From Streptomyces sp. P9-A2 (GTDB lineage Bacteria > Actinomycetota > Actinomycetes > Streptomycetales > Streptomycetaceae), in assembly GCF_036634175.1 (NCBI RefSeq), contig NZ_JAZIFX010000001.1, positions 6,572,001 to 6,636,000 on the forward strand: a stretch of DNA of 64,000 bases, in the 5' to 3' direction. The notes under the pieces were generated by a model. The model did not search any database and was not told the DNA's origin. It worked only from the letters and a program-made list of their open reading frames with translations. Position numbers and translations under genes: made by a program. Positions 55,253 to 63,790 of the stretch are shown piece after piece (position 1 is the stretch's first letter; each line of letters begins with the position of its first letter).

Positions 55253-56263
55253 ATGACAGTCGACGTGCAGGCCACCCGAGACGTGGTCGACATCATCACC
55301 GGCGGGTGGCGGGCGCAGGCTCTCTACACCGCGGTCAAACTCGGGCTGCCCGACCACGTCGAGGCCGGCTGCGACAACGACGCCGAACTCGCCAAGGCCA
55401 CCGGCGCGAGCGAGCAGGGCGTCCACCGCCTGATGCGCCTGCTCGTGGCCCTGGGCGTCTTCGAGGGCAGCGACTCCGCGGGCTACCGCGGCACCCGGGT
55501 GAGCGCGGCGCTCCTCGACGGCCCCCAGTCGCTGCGCGACATGTGCCTGCTGTACGGCGAGGAGTTCTACTCCGCCTGGGACCACGCCCACCACGCCATC
55601 AGCACGGAGAGCTCCGGCTTCGAAGTGGCCTACGGCCAGTCGTTCTACGACTACCTGGGCGATCACGCGGCCACCGCCCGGCGGTTCCAGCTCACCATGA
55701 ACGCCGCGAGCATGTTCTTCCACCAGGTGCCCGGGGTCTTCGACTTCACCGGCAAGAAGGTCGTGGACGTGGGCGGTGGCGGCGGGCACCTGCTCGCCAC
55801 GATCCTCGCCGCCACGCCGGACGCCACGGGCACGCTCTTCGACCGCGACCACATGACGCCCAAGGCCCGCGAGCACCTGTCCGCCACCGTCGGCCCGGAC
55901 CGCGCCGAGGTGGTCGGCGGCGACATGTTCGAGGGCGTCCCGGAGGGCGGGGACGTCTACATCCTGTGCCGCGTGCTGGCCGGCCACGACGATGAGGACG
56001 TCGTCGGCGTCTTCGAGCACTGCCGCCGCGCCATGGCGGGCCCCTCGTCCCGGCTGCTGATCCTCGACCGCTTCGTCGAGGACGAGAACTCCACTGTGCT
56101 TCCCGCGCTGTGGGACCTGCACCTGCTGGTGACCACGGGCGGCGAGCACCGCACCCTCGACCGGATCACGCGGCTGCTGGAACGGGCCGGCCTGTCCGTC
56201 GAGAGCACCGCGGAACTGCCGATGGAGACGACCTCCCTGATCGTCGCGCCGCGCACCCCGTAG
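55253..56263 (+). CDS. SAM-dependent methyltransferase, PhzM-like family
   Basis: This 336-residue protein has an N-terminal dimerisation winged helix (ALYTAVKLGLPDHVEAG, QGVHRLMRLLVALGVF) and a C-terminal Rossmann domain with SAM loop VVDVGGGGGHLLATILA. Small-molecule O-methyltransferases usually have a catalytic His in a LHDWxDE motif. Here the matching segment is VLAGHDDEDV, so the His is displaced or replaced by Ala. It might be an N-methyltransferase acting on the phenazine ring nitrogen, as PhzM does, or a non-canonical O-methyltransferase. The ATG at 55253 has GGAGAGG upstream. Confidence 0.82.
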   Translation: MTVDVQATRDVVDIITGGWRAQALYTAVKLGLPDHVEAGCDNDAELAKATGASEQGVHRLMRLLVALGVFEGSDSAGYRGTRVSAALLDGPQSLRDMCLLYGEEFYSAWDHAHHAISTESSGFEVAYGQSFYDYLGDHAATARRFQLTMNAASMFFHQVPGVFDFTGKKVVDVGGGGGHLLATILAATPDATGTLFDRDHMTPKAREHLSATVGPDRAEVVGGDMFEGVPEGGDVYILCRVLAGHDDEDVVGVFEHCRRAMAGPSSRLLILDRFVEDENSTVLPALWDLHLLVTTGGEHRTLDRITRLLERAGLSVESTAELPMETTSLIVAPRTP

Positions 56264-56338
56264 CGGCACCAGGCACGGCCCGGCGGGGCCGGCAGCTTCG
56301 AGCGGAGTACGAGCGGCAGCGCGAACAGGAGAAGTCCC

Positions 56339-56824
56339 GTGCCCAAGTTGGCAACGATCGGCGTCTACGGCTTCGACGGCGATTCCTACCTCGAACGATT
56401 ACGGCAGGCCGACGTGCGCCTGCTGCTCGACGTACGGCAGCGCCGTGGGGTCCGCGGCCCCGACTACGCCTGGGCGAACTCCCTGCGGCTCCAGGCGGCC
56501 CTCGCCGAGGCCGGAATCGCCTACGAGCACCGCCGGGAGCTCGCCCCGACGACCGAGCTGCGACAACTCCAGTACGCCGAGGACGACCGCCAAGGGGTCG
56601 GCAAACGCTCACGTCGGGAGCTCGCCGCCGAGTACACCCGCCGCTACACCGCCGAGATCCTCGACCCGGCCGACCTCGCCCCGATCGTGGCGGCCCTGCC
56701 GAACAGCGGGACCGCGGCGCTCTTCTGCGTCGAGCGCGACCCCGAGGCGTGTCACCGGTCGCTGGTCGCCCGGCGGCTCGCCGAGGACCACGACTTCACC
56801 GTCGAACACCTGAGGCCCATGTGA
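56339..56824 (+). CDS. DUF488-family protein
   Basis: This 161-residue protein begins ATIGVYGFDGDSYLERL and has LLLDVRQRRGVRGPDYAW, LAAEYTRRYTAEILD and the C-terminal FCVERDPEACHRSLVARRL with a Cys-His pair, the DUF488 signature. The family is widespread and uncharacterised. Its location inside a phenazine operon is unexpected. The GTG at 56339 follows AGGAGAAG, and its stop overlaps the next ATG (TGATG). Confidence 0.82.
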   Translation: MPKLATIGVYGFDGDSYLERLRQADVRLLLDVRQRRGVRGPDYAWANSLRLQAALAEAGIAYEHRRELAPTTELRQLQYAEDDRQGVGKRSRRELAAEYTRRYTAEILDPADLAPIVAALPNSGTAALFCVERDPEACHRSLVARRLAEDHDFTVEHLRPM

Positions 56825-58497
56825 TGGACGACATGCTCCCGGCCGGCGCACCGCGACCCCGGATCGCGGTCTTCGCCGGACCGACCGCGACGATCCTGAA
56901 CACCCCGGACCTGGTCACGTCGAACAAGGCGCGCGCACGCCACGGCCTGCCGCTCCGGCCCGGCCGGTTCGACAGCCTGCGGCCTCAACGGCTCGCCGCC
57001 CCGGCGACGTTGTACGTCGAGGCGTTCAGCGCGCACCCGCTCGAACAGGACGCCGTCGGCCTGTACGCCCCGCCCGACGGCTGGCTCGACGAGGGCGGCA
57101 CGTTCCACACCGTACGGCCGCCCGGAGACGCCAAGCCGGTGTACGTCGTCGAACTCGACCCCGCCGACGGCCTCTACCCCCTGCCCTACATGGGGAGACA
57201 GGCGGACGGTTCCGCCTGGGAGGAGACCTCGGCGGCGCCGTACGCGGCCCCGGCCGAGGCCCGCCAGACCTTCTACCCGGACGCCCGGCGCCTCTACGAG
57301 GAGATCGAGCGGTTCGGCCTCGCCGACCACGGCACCCCCGTCGAACTGGGCTCGGTCGCCGACTTCGAGTTCTTCCGCGCGGCTCCCTCCGGCGGGTACA
57401 CCACGGGTGCCGAGTCCGAGCGTCTCGGGCAGGACTTCTTCGTCTACTACCCGTACCACCTCCAGAGCGAGCCCGGCCTCGCGCACCTGGCCCGGGCCAC
57501 CAATCAGGTCCAGGCCGTGCTCGCCACCGGGGAGTTCACCGGCGTGCAGTGGCTGGAGGGAAGCCCGACCGTCGACGAGACCCTGTACTGGTTCGGCCTG
57601 CTGATCGACACCAAGGTGCCGCTCGTCGGACACGCCGCGCAGCGCCGCCACCAGTCACTGAGCGCGGACGGCGACCGCAACGTGGTGGACGGCGTCAAGT
57701 TCATCACGTCGGGCGTCGCCCTGGACGAACGGGGCGAGAACCGCGTCGGTGCCTGCGTGATCGTCGACGAACTCGTGTACTCGGCCCGGGACGTGACCAA
57801 GGTCGATGCCCGGCCGGGCGGTTATGAGGTCACCGGCGGCCACGGGGGAGTCGTCGCCGACCTCGGGGGCTACGGTCCTCCGCAGCTCACCTACCTTCCC
57901 GCCCGCAGGCACACCCACCGCTCGGAGCTGCGCCTCACGGTGCTTCCCGAGAGGGTGGCCGGCGTCGCCGGGAGCCTGGACGCCGGCGTCACCCCGGTCG
58001 ACGTCCGGATCAAGGACGCCGACGGGCTCGTGCCCTCCGCCATACCGCACGTCTCGATCACCAAGTACAGCCGGTACGCGGCGACGGGCACCGGAACCGA
58101 CAACCCGCCCGTCGCCGAGGAGGAGGTGGAGATCCTCGCGCGGATCGACGCCAACCTCGCCGACTTCCCACTCTCCGGCTTCGTGTGCGAGGGCATGTCA
58201 CCGTTCGGGATGGCGGACCCGACGAAGAACGCGGCGCTGAGCGTCGCCGTCTTCGCCGGTCTGCCGGTGGTCCGCACCGGCCGCGGCACCACCGGGGGCA
58301 TGGCGTACCGCACCGACCCGACGTTCGTCTCGGGCAACAACCTGACGGCCACCAAGGCGCGCATGCTTCTCATGGCCGCGCTGCTCAGGTTCGGCGCCCT
58401 GCCCCCGGCCACGGACCCGGTCACCCCGACCCCCGACGAACGCGCGGCCACCGAGAAGGCGGTCGCCCAGTACCAGGCCCTCTTCGACACGCACTGA
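56824..58497 (+). CDS. Asparaginase-like protein in the phenazine operon
   Basis: This 557-residue protein shares the layout of the asparaginase/glutaminase superfamily but is much longer (330 residues is usual). An N-terminal [14 protein letters not shown] replaces the GGTIA loop. Then [17 protein letters not shown] corresponds to the THGTDTxEET helix, [20 protein letters not shown] and [10 protein letters not shown] to the mid domain, and [16 protein letters not shown] to the C-terminal domain. The first catalytic Thr region is altered. It is translationally coupled to DUF488. It may act on an amide or amino-acid conjugate rather than free asparagine. The family call is moderately sure and the function is not known. 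Confidence 0.7.
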   Translation: MDDMLPAGAPRPRIAVFAGPTATILNTPDLVTSNKARARHGLPLRPGRFDSLRPQRLAAPATLYVEAFSAHPLEQDAVGLYAPPDGWLDEGGTFHTVRPPGDAKPVYVVELDPADGLYPLPYMGRQADGSAWEETSAAPYAAPAEARQTFYPDARRLYEEIERFGLADHGTPVELGSVADFEFFRAAPSGGYTTGAESERLGQDFFVYYPYHLQSEPGLAHLARATNQVQAVLATGEFTGVQWLEGSPTVDETLYWFGLLIDTKVPLVGHAAQRRHQSLSADGDRNVVDGVKFITSGVALDERGENRVGACVIVDELVYSARDVTKVDARPGGYEVTGGHGGVVADLGGYGPPQLTYLPARRHTHRSELRLTVLPERVAGVAGSLDAGVTPVDVRIKDADGLVPSAIPHVSITKYSRYAATGTGTDNPPVAEEEVEILARIDANLADFPLSGFVCEGMSPFGMADPTKNAALSVAVFAGLPVVRTGRGTTGGMAYRTDPTFVSGNNLTATKARMLLMAALLRFGALPPATDPVTPTPDERAATEKAVAQYQALFDTH

Positions 58498-58512
58498 ACC
58501 GGACAGGAACTC

Positions 58513-59364
58513 ATGGGCATGTACGAGTACGTGGTGGCCGACGTCTTCACCGACGTCCCCCTGGAAGGCAACCCCACCGCGGTCTTCCCGGACGCTTCCG
58601 GCCTCTCCCCCGAGCGCATGCAGCAGATCGCGCGGGAGCTGCACCTGTCGGAGACCGTCTTCGTTCTCCCCCCGGAGAACGACGGCGACGTACGGGTCCG
58701 CATCTTCACCCCCGTCAACGAGCTGCCCTTCGCCGGGCATCCGACCCTCGGCACGGCCGTGGTGCTCGGCGAGTCGCACGAGGCGAAAGAGCTCCGGATG
58801 GAGACCGCCAGGGGCACCGTGGCGTTCGAACTGGAGCGGGACGACGACGGCCGGACCGTCGCGGCCGGCATGTGGCAGCCCCTCCCGGTCCGGGAACCCT
58901 ACGACCGGGCGGACGAACTCCTCACCGCTCTCGACCTGGCGGACACCGGCAGCACCCTGCCCGTCGAGGTGTACGACAACGGGCCCCGTCACGTGTTCGT
59001 CGGTCTGGACGGCGTGCCGGCGCTCTCCTCTCTGGACCCGGACCAGCGCGCCCTCGCGAGGCTGCCCGACATGGCCGCCAACTGCTTCGCGGGCTCCGGA
59101 ACGCAGTGGCGGCTGCGCATGTTCTCGCCCGCCTACGGGGTGGTGGAGGACGCCGCCACGGGCTCGGCCGCGGGGGCGATCGCGGTACACTTGGCCCGGT
59201 ACGGACTTGTCCCGTTCGGGGAGTGGATCGAGATCCGTCAGGGGGTCGAGATGGGGCGTCCTTCGACGATGCGCGCTCGCGCGACGGGGACGCCGGAACG
59301 GATCGAATCGGTCCAAGTGGCCGGAGCCGCCGTCGTTGTCGCCCGGGGCACGCTGTTCGCGTAG
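58513..59364 (+). CDS. phzF: PhzF isomerase (DHHA isomerase)
   Basis: This 283-residue diaminopimelate-epimerase-fold enzyme isomerises trans-2,3-dihydro-3-hydroxyanthranilate to the aminoketone that dimerises. The catalytic Glu is residue 47 in [12 protein letters not shown]. Other matches are [18 protein letters not shown] and [18 protein letters not shown]. An AGGAA Shine-Dalgarno precedes the ATG at 58513. It is the last recognised pathway gene, so the complete C, D, E, G, B, F set is present. Confidence 0.94.
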   Translation: MGMYEYVVADVFTDVPLEGNPTAVFPDASGLSPERMQQIARELHLSETVFVLPPENDGDVRVRIFTPVNELPFAGHPTLGTAVVLGESHEAKELRMETARGTVAFELERDDDGRTVAAGMWQPLPVREPYDRADELLTALDLADTGSTLPVEVYDNGPRHVFVGLDGVPALSSLDPDQRALARLPDMAANCFAGSGTQWRLRMFSPAYGVVEDAATGSAAGAIAVHLARYGLVPFGEWIEIRQGVEMGRPSTMRARATGTPERIESVQVAGAAVVVARGTLFA

Positions 59365-59412
59365 CCGCCGGGACGTACGAGTGACCGATCCACGGAGGAA
59401 GGGCCGCCACCT

Positions 59413-59493
59413 GTGTCCAGCAGAGCACCGTCCGTCGACCACCCCGGCGCGCGGCGGGCCGTCCGGCGCCTCACCGAGGGGCGGGTGGCGTGA
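59413..59493 (+). CDS. Possible 26-residue leader peptide coupled to rarA
   Basis: A GGAGGAAGG Shine-Dalgarno at 59393-59401 lies at a workable distance from a GTG at 59413. The small frame ([17 protein letters not shown]..., Arg-rich) ends in TGATG that contains the rarA start codon at 59493. The best ribosome site in this gap therefore serves the mini-ORF rather than rarA, suggesting translational coupling. It could also be chance. Confidence 0.35.
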   Translation: MSSRAPSVDHPGARRAVRRLTEGRVA

Positions 59494-60869
59494 TGACGGC
59501 CGAGGACGACGGTCTGTTCGCGTTACCGGAAGCGGCCGGCACTCCGCCGGGCCCGCCGGAGGCGGTGGCCGAGTTCGCACGGGGCGACGCCCCGCTCGCC
59601 GTGCGGATGCGGCCGCGGTCGCTCACCGAGGTCGTCGGCCAGGCACACCTGCTGCGCCCCGGCGCACCCCTGCGGCGGCTGGCCGAGGGCAGCGAGGCGG
59701 CATCGGTGCTGCTGTACGGCCCGCCGGGCACGGGGAAGACCACTCTGGCGCGTCTGATGGCCGCCGTCGCCGCCCGCCGGTTCGTCGCCCTCTCGGCGCT
59801 GACCAGCGGCGTCAAGGAACTGCGCGACGTGATGAACGAGGCGCGCCGTCGCCGCGGCCATCAGGGCCGGCGGACCGTCCTGTTCATCGACGAGGTGCAC
59901 CGCTTCTCCAGGACCCAACAGGACGCGCTGCTCGGAGCCGTCGAGGACGGACTGGTCCTGCTCGTCGCCGCCACCACGGAGAACCCGTCGTTCTCGGTGG
60001 TGTCCCCGCTGCTCTCCCGCCTGCTGGTACTACAGCTTCAGCCCCTGGGCGAGGACGACGTCCGCGAGCTGCTGCGCCGGGCGGTGAAGGACGAGCGCGG
60101 CCTCGACGGCGCAATCTCCGTGACGCCAGAGGCCGAGGACGCCCTGGTGCGCCTCGCGGCCGGCGACGCCCGGAGCGCACTGACCGCGCTGGAGGCGAGC
60201 GCCGACGGGGTGACGGGTACCGGCGGCACCGTGGTCGACGTCCCGGCGGTGGAGCGCGCTGTCGCCGAGGCCACGGTGCGCTACGACCGGCAGGGCGACC
60301 AGCACCACGACGTCGTCAGCGCGTTCATCAAGTCGATCCGAGGCTCGGACCCCGACGCGGCGCTGCACTACCTGGCCCGCATGCTCGTCGCCGGTGAGGA
60401 CCCGCGTTTCATCGCGCGGCGCCTGGTGGTGCACGCGAGCGAGGACGTAGGGCTGGCCGACCCCACGGCGCTCCAGGCCGCTGTCGCCGCGGCCCAGACG
60501 GTCCAGCTCATCGGCCTGCCCGAGGCTCGCCTGGCCCTGGCCCAGGCCACCGTGCATCTGGCCATGGCACCGAAGTCGAACTCGGTGATCGTCGGGATCG
60601 ACGAGGCCATGTCCGACGTCCGGGCGGGCGCCGTCGGTGAGATCCCCGGGCACCTGCGCCACAGCCGCTACACGGGCGCCAGGGAACTGGGCAACGGGAT
60701 CGGCTACCGCTACCCGCACAGGGTCCCCGAGGGAGTGCTGGCGCAGCAGTATCCGCCGGGCGACCTCGTGGACAAGGACTACTACCGCCCCACGCGGCAC
60801 GGCGGGGAGCGAGACCTGCACGAGCGCCTCACCAGGCTCCGCCGCGTTGTCCGGGGTGAGGAGCGGTAG
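59493..60869 (+). CDS. rarA: RarA/MgsA-type replication-associated AAA ATPase
   Basis: This 458-residue clamp-loader-like ATPase has the conserved start [20 protein letters not shown], Walker [12 protein letters not shown], Walker [18 protein letters not shown], sensor 1 [11 protein letters not shown] and the RarA-specific C-terminus ([38 protein letters not shown]). RarA acts at stalled replication forks. Streptomyces usually keeps rarA elsewhere in the core genome, so this may be an additional copy. It follows phzF by 128 bp on the same strand and could help tolerate DNA damage from phenazines. That link is inference. The ATG at 59493 or GTG at 59490 are alternative starts. Confidence 0.9.
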   Translation: MTAEDDGLFALPEAAGTPPGPPEAVAEFARGDAPLAVRMRPRSLTEVVGQAHLLRPGAPLRRLAEGSEAASVLLYGPPGTGKTTLARLMAAVAARRFVALSALTSGVKELRDVMNEARRRRGHQGRRTVLFIDEVHRFSRTQQDALLGAVEDGLVLLVAATTENPSFSVVSPLLSRLLVLQLQPLGEDDVRELLRRAVKDERGLDGAISVTPEAEDALVRLAAGDARSALTALEASADGVTGTGGTVVDVPAVERAVAEATVRYDRQGDQHHDVVSAFIKSIRGSDPDAALHYLARMLVAGEDPRFIARRLVVHASEDVGLADPTALQAAVAAAQTVQLIGLPEARLALAQATVHLAMAPKSNSVIVGIDEAMSDVRAGAVGEIPGHLRHSRYTGARELGNGIGYRYPHRVPEGVLAQQYPPGDLVDKDYYRPTRHGGERDLHERLTRLRRVVRGEER

Positions 60870-60904
60870 CGCCGGGAGGGCGCGGCACGCGTCGCGCACC
60901 CCGA

Positions 60905-60936
60905 AGCGCCGGCCTCACGGGTGTGAGGCCGGCGCT
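60905..60936. terminator. Perfect 14-bp stem between convergent rarA and ridA
   Basis: AGCGCCGGCCTCAC pairs perfectly with GTGAGGCCGGCGCT around a 4-nt loop, between the rarA and ridA stops. It probably works in both directions and closes the phenazine/rarA transcription unit. Confidence 0.8.
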
Positions 60937-61024
60937 CGGTCGTGTCGCGCGGCAGGCGGGTGACCAGTCGCCCGCTGCTCGTGCCGGTTCGACGGGCCCG
61001 AGCAGCGGCGGAGACGGGGTCACG

Positions 61025-61420
61025 TCACGCGACGGCGGTGCCCTCGAGCTCGATCATCTGACCGGGGATCGCCAGCCGCGTCACACCGAGCATGGTGGTG
61101 GTCGGCGCGACGCCGGCGGCTCCCAGGCGGCCCGCCAGCACACCGTAGTGCTGGAAGAGCAGATCGACGTCGGTCGTGTAGACGTTCAGCCGGACGAGGC
61201 TCGAGAGGGTCATGCCCGCCTCGGCGAGCACCGCCTCGATGTTGTCGATGGCCAGCGCCAACTGCGCCGCCATGTCACCGTCGTGCTCGGGCTTGCCTTC
61301 CTTGCTCATCGCCGTCTGGCCCGAGATGTACAGGGTGCGCGAGTGCCCGGAGACGACCTCGCCCTGGTTGAAGCCCATCTCGACCGACCACGACACCGGG
61401 TTGACCGCGTTACGTTCCAT
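61025..61420 (-). CDS. RidA-family (YjgF/UK114) protein
   Basis: This 131-residue protein has WSVEMGFNQGEVVSGHSRTL, LYISGQTAMSKEG, QLALAIDNIEAVLAEAG and VRLNVYTTDVD, a Rid-family trimer fold. Classical RidA deaminases carry an Arg near the C-terminus in a motif like VARLP-KDVxVEIE. Here the end reads IPGQMIELEGTAV and no such Arg is evident, so it is possibly another Rid subgroup. I chose the ATG at 61420 because the upstream extension is not family-like. It is divergent from the WYL regulator gene. Confidence 0.83.
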   Translation of the reverse strand: MERNAVNPVSWSVEMGFNQGEVVSGHSRTLYISGQTAMSKEGKPEHDGDMAAQLALAIDNIEAVLAEAGMTLSSLVRLNVYTTDVDLLFQHYGVLAGRLGAAGVAPTTTMLGVTRLAIPGQMIELEGTAVA

Positions 61421-61516
61421 TGCCGCACCTGCTCCATTCGGTTCATGACACTGCGCACGCCTATCGCTTCGGCAACTGCCGTGCTCTGACGTCGTGCGAT
61501 GAACCCTGCCAAGAAA

Positions 61517-61537
61517 ACATGACACCCTTGGTCATGT
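61517..61537. promoter_or_regulatory. Operator candidate between ridA-like and WYL-regulator genes
   Basis: ACATGAC and GTCATGT form a perfect 7-bp inverted repeat with a 7-bp spacer, 20 bp upstream of the regulator start and about 100 bp upstream of the ridA-like start. The divergent layout suggests the WYL regulator binds here and controls both. Confidence 0.55.
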
Positions 61538-61556
61538 ATTTCGCTAGGGTTTTCCC

Positions 61557-62531
61557 ATGCGCGCCGACCGGTTGGTTTCCCTGGTGCTGTTGCTGCGTCA
61601 ACGAGGCCGGATGACCGCCGAGACACTCGCCCGTGAGCTGGAGGTGTCGACCCGGACGGTGCTGCGCGACATGGAGGCACTCTCCGCGGCGGGGGTCCCG
61701 GTCTACGCGGAGCGCGGGCGGCACGGCGGGTTCGCGCTGCTGCCGGATTTCCAGACGGCGCTCACCGGCCTGAACCACGACGAGGCGCTCGCCCTCGTGG
61801 TCGCCGGATCACGGCGCGGCGCGCAGCTGTTCGGTCTGGGGTCGGCGCTCGCCTCGGCCGTGCTGAAAGTGGTCGACGCGCTGCCCGAGGGGCTGCGGGA
61901 CACCGCCGCCGGAGCGGCGCAGCGGCTGCTCATCGACCCGGAGACCGATCTCCTCTCGCGTCGCGTGGCCCCCGAGGAGGTCTCCGACTCCATCGCCGTC
62001 GAGGTCCGGCGCGCGGTGTTCGCCGGGCACAGATTGCGCATCTACTACGAGGCCGTGGGCCAGCCCCCGAAGTGGCGCACGGTGGACCCGATCGGTCTGG
62101 TCACCGTCAGGGAGCAGGGCTACCTGCTGGCCAAGCGGGGCACCGAGGACCGCACCTACCGGTTGAGCCGGGTCCTGGCAGCCGAGGAGCTCGACGAACC
62201 CGCGCAGCGTTCGGACACGGTCGACCTGGACCGGGCCTGGCGCGAACGCAACGTGCGGTTCCGGACCGGCGGCGACAACACCGCCGTGGTGGTCCGCGTG
62301 GACCCCGCGCGCCGGGAGCACCTGGTCGCCACCGCCCTCGCCGTCCGTTCCGAGGAGACCGACGAGGACGGCCGGCTCCGGCTGCACGTCGTCTTCCAGG
62401 ACACACGGCACGCGGAATGGGCGCTGTGGCAGCACGCCATGTACGCGGAGGTGGAGGCCCCGCAGTGGCTGCGCACCTCCCTGCACCACCGCGCGACGGT
62501 GATCGCGGCCCGCTACGGGCCACCGACCTGA
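61557..62531 (+). CDS. YafY/WYL-family transcriptional regulator
   Basis: This 324-residue protein has an N-terminal HTH (about residues 5-55; LVSLVLLLRQRGRMTAETLA, VSTRTVLRDMEALSAAGVPV), a linker helix and a WYL domain (about 140-210) in which the classical W-Y-L reads IYYEAVGQPPKWRTVDPIGL. WYL domains sense nucleotides or other ligands. It is divergent from the ridA-like gene with a palindrome between them. The ATG at 61557 is the only start compatible with the HTH. Confidence 0.87.
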   Translation: MRADRLVSLVLLLRQRGRMTAETLARELEVSTRTVLRDMEALSAAGVPVYAERGRHGGFALLPDFQTALTGLNHDEALALVVAGSRRGAQLFGLGSALASAVLKVVDALPEGLRDTAAGAAQRLLIDPETDLLSRRVAPEEVSDSIAVEVRRAVFAGHRLRIYYEAVGQPPKWRTVDPIGLVTVREQGYLLAKRGTEDRTYRLSRVLAAEELDEPAQRSDTVDLDRAWRERNVRFRTGGDNTAVVVRVDPARREHLVATALAVRSEETDEDGRLRLHVVFQDTRHAEWALWQHAMYAEVEAPQWLRTSLHHRATVIAARYGPPT

Positions 62532-62639
62532 AAGCTCCGTCCACCCCCGCGAGGCCGAAACAACGGCCGACGCCGGGCCGTTGACCGGGAAGGGGATGAT
62601 GGCCGGCGACAAGGCGACCTGCCGGACACCCCGGACCTC

Positions 62640-62795
62640 CACGTCCGCACACCAGTAGCCCTCGGGCTGCCCGCCCCGCCCCTGGAGCCAGGCCGGCACC
62701 GGCGGCAACGGCCGCACCACCGTCCACTCCGCATCCGTCATGTCCGACGGATACCGGCCCACCCGATCAGGATGATCGGCCGCGTTGCCGTACAC
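62640..62795 (-). pseudogene. IS5-family transposase N-terminal fragment
   Basis: The minus frame from the GTG at 62795 reads RYPSDMTDAEWTVVRPLPPV, PAWLQGRGGQPEGYW, the common start of IS5-group transposases in Streptomyces. It then loses resemblance. It lies head-to-tail against the 3' end of the IS630 remnant. Confidence 0.7.
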
Positions 62796-62835
62796 GTGCG
62801 CGAGACAATCGCACGATCGGGCGCCCGAGTTGAGA

Positions 62836-63765
62836 TCAGCGGGCCGCGTGGACGTGGTGTTTCAGATCGGCGTTCAACAGCGCGTCGGGATTCGGTTCGG
62901 GGCTGTGTCCGGGCATCAGGTGCAGTTCGACGCGCTCGGCGTTCTCGGCGAGCCAGGCCCGGACGGCTTTGCTGCGGTGGACCGGGTGCCGGTCGGCGAT
63001 CACATGGACCTTGCGGCCGGCATGCCGGGCGAGGCGGTCGAGGAACGCGCAGAACACCTTCGCGGTGAACCTGCCGGGGAAGACGGTGAACCACAGCGCC
63101 CCGCGGGAGGCGACGGCCGACATGATGTCGATCCTGAAGCGGCGGCCGTTCACCCGCACCAGTGGGGTCTGTCCGGCCGGGGCCCACGAGCGTCCCGGCG
63201 GGACGGTGTCCGAGCGCAGACCGTACTGATCGGCCCAGACCGGCTCGGCCTTCTCCTCGCTCGCCCGGGCCCGGATCGCCGGATACTCCTCCTGCAGCCA
63301 CCGGCTGACCTCGTCGTCTTTCTGCCGGTCGGAGCGGCGGGCGGGCCGTTGCGGGGTGAAGCCGTGCCGGCGCAGCCACTTGCTCGTACCCCGCTCGGTC
63401 ATCGACACCCCGCACACCAGCCGGGTCAGGGTCCGCACCGAGGCGCGGGCCCGCATCACCCCGTTCTGCCCGAGGTCGGCCGGTGTGTAATCAGGCATCG
63501 CCTGCAAGACCGCTCCACGGGCGGACTCGTCGATCAACTCACCCTTGCCCGCGCGTGGTTCGGGCACCGCCGCGAGCAGTGCCTGCCTCCCACCGGTGCG
63601 GCTGGCCCGCCACCACGTGCCCACCGACCGCTCGGAGACCCCGAACATCTCCGCCGCCTGGTCGTACGTCCGAACCCGCCCCGACTCCAGCGCGCTCACC
63701 ACCCGCAGCCGTAGATCCTCCTGCGCAGCGGGCGGCAGACGCCGCATGTCCCCACCCTCGATCAC
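62836..63765 (-). pseudogene. IS630-family transposase, 3' truncated, final Glu mutated
   Basis: This 309-residue frame has an N-terminal HTH (TYDQAAEMFGVSERSVGTWW) and an IS630 DDE core: WADQYGLRSD (first Asp), VIADRHPVHRSK (second Asp), GHSPEPNPDALLNADLKHHV. In family members as I recall, the last motif is NPDELLN, so the third acidic residue reads Ala here. The usual C-terminal 30-35 residues after HVHAAR are missing and IS5 sequence follows. It is probably inactive. The GTG at 63765 is the longest start and an ATG at 63748 is an alternative. Confidence 0.75.
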
Positions 63766-63790
63766 ACCGGATCAACGAGCAGGCAACCCA

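Noticed and set aside
59413..59493. Toxin-antitoxin or resistance peptide before rarA
   Set aside because: The 26-codon frame is too short and has no recognisable toxin features. It is kept only as a possible leader peptide.
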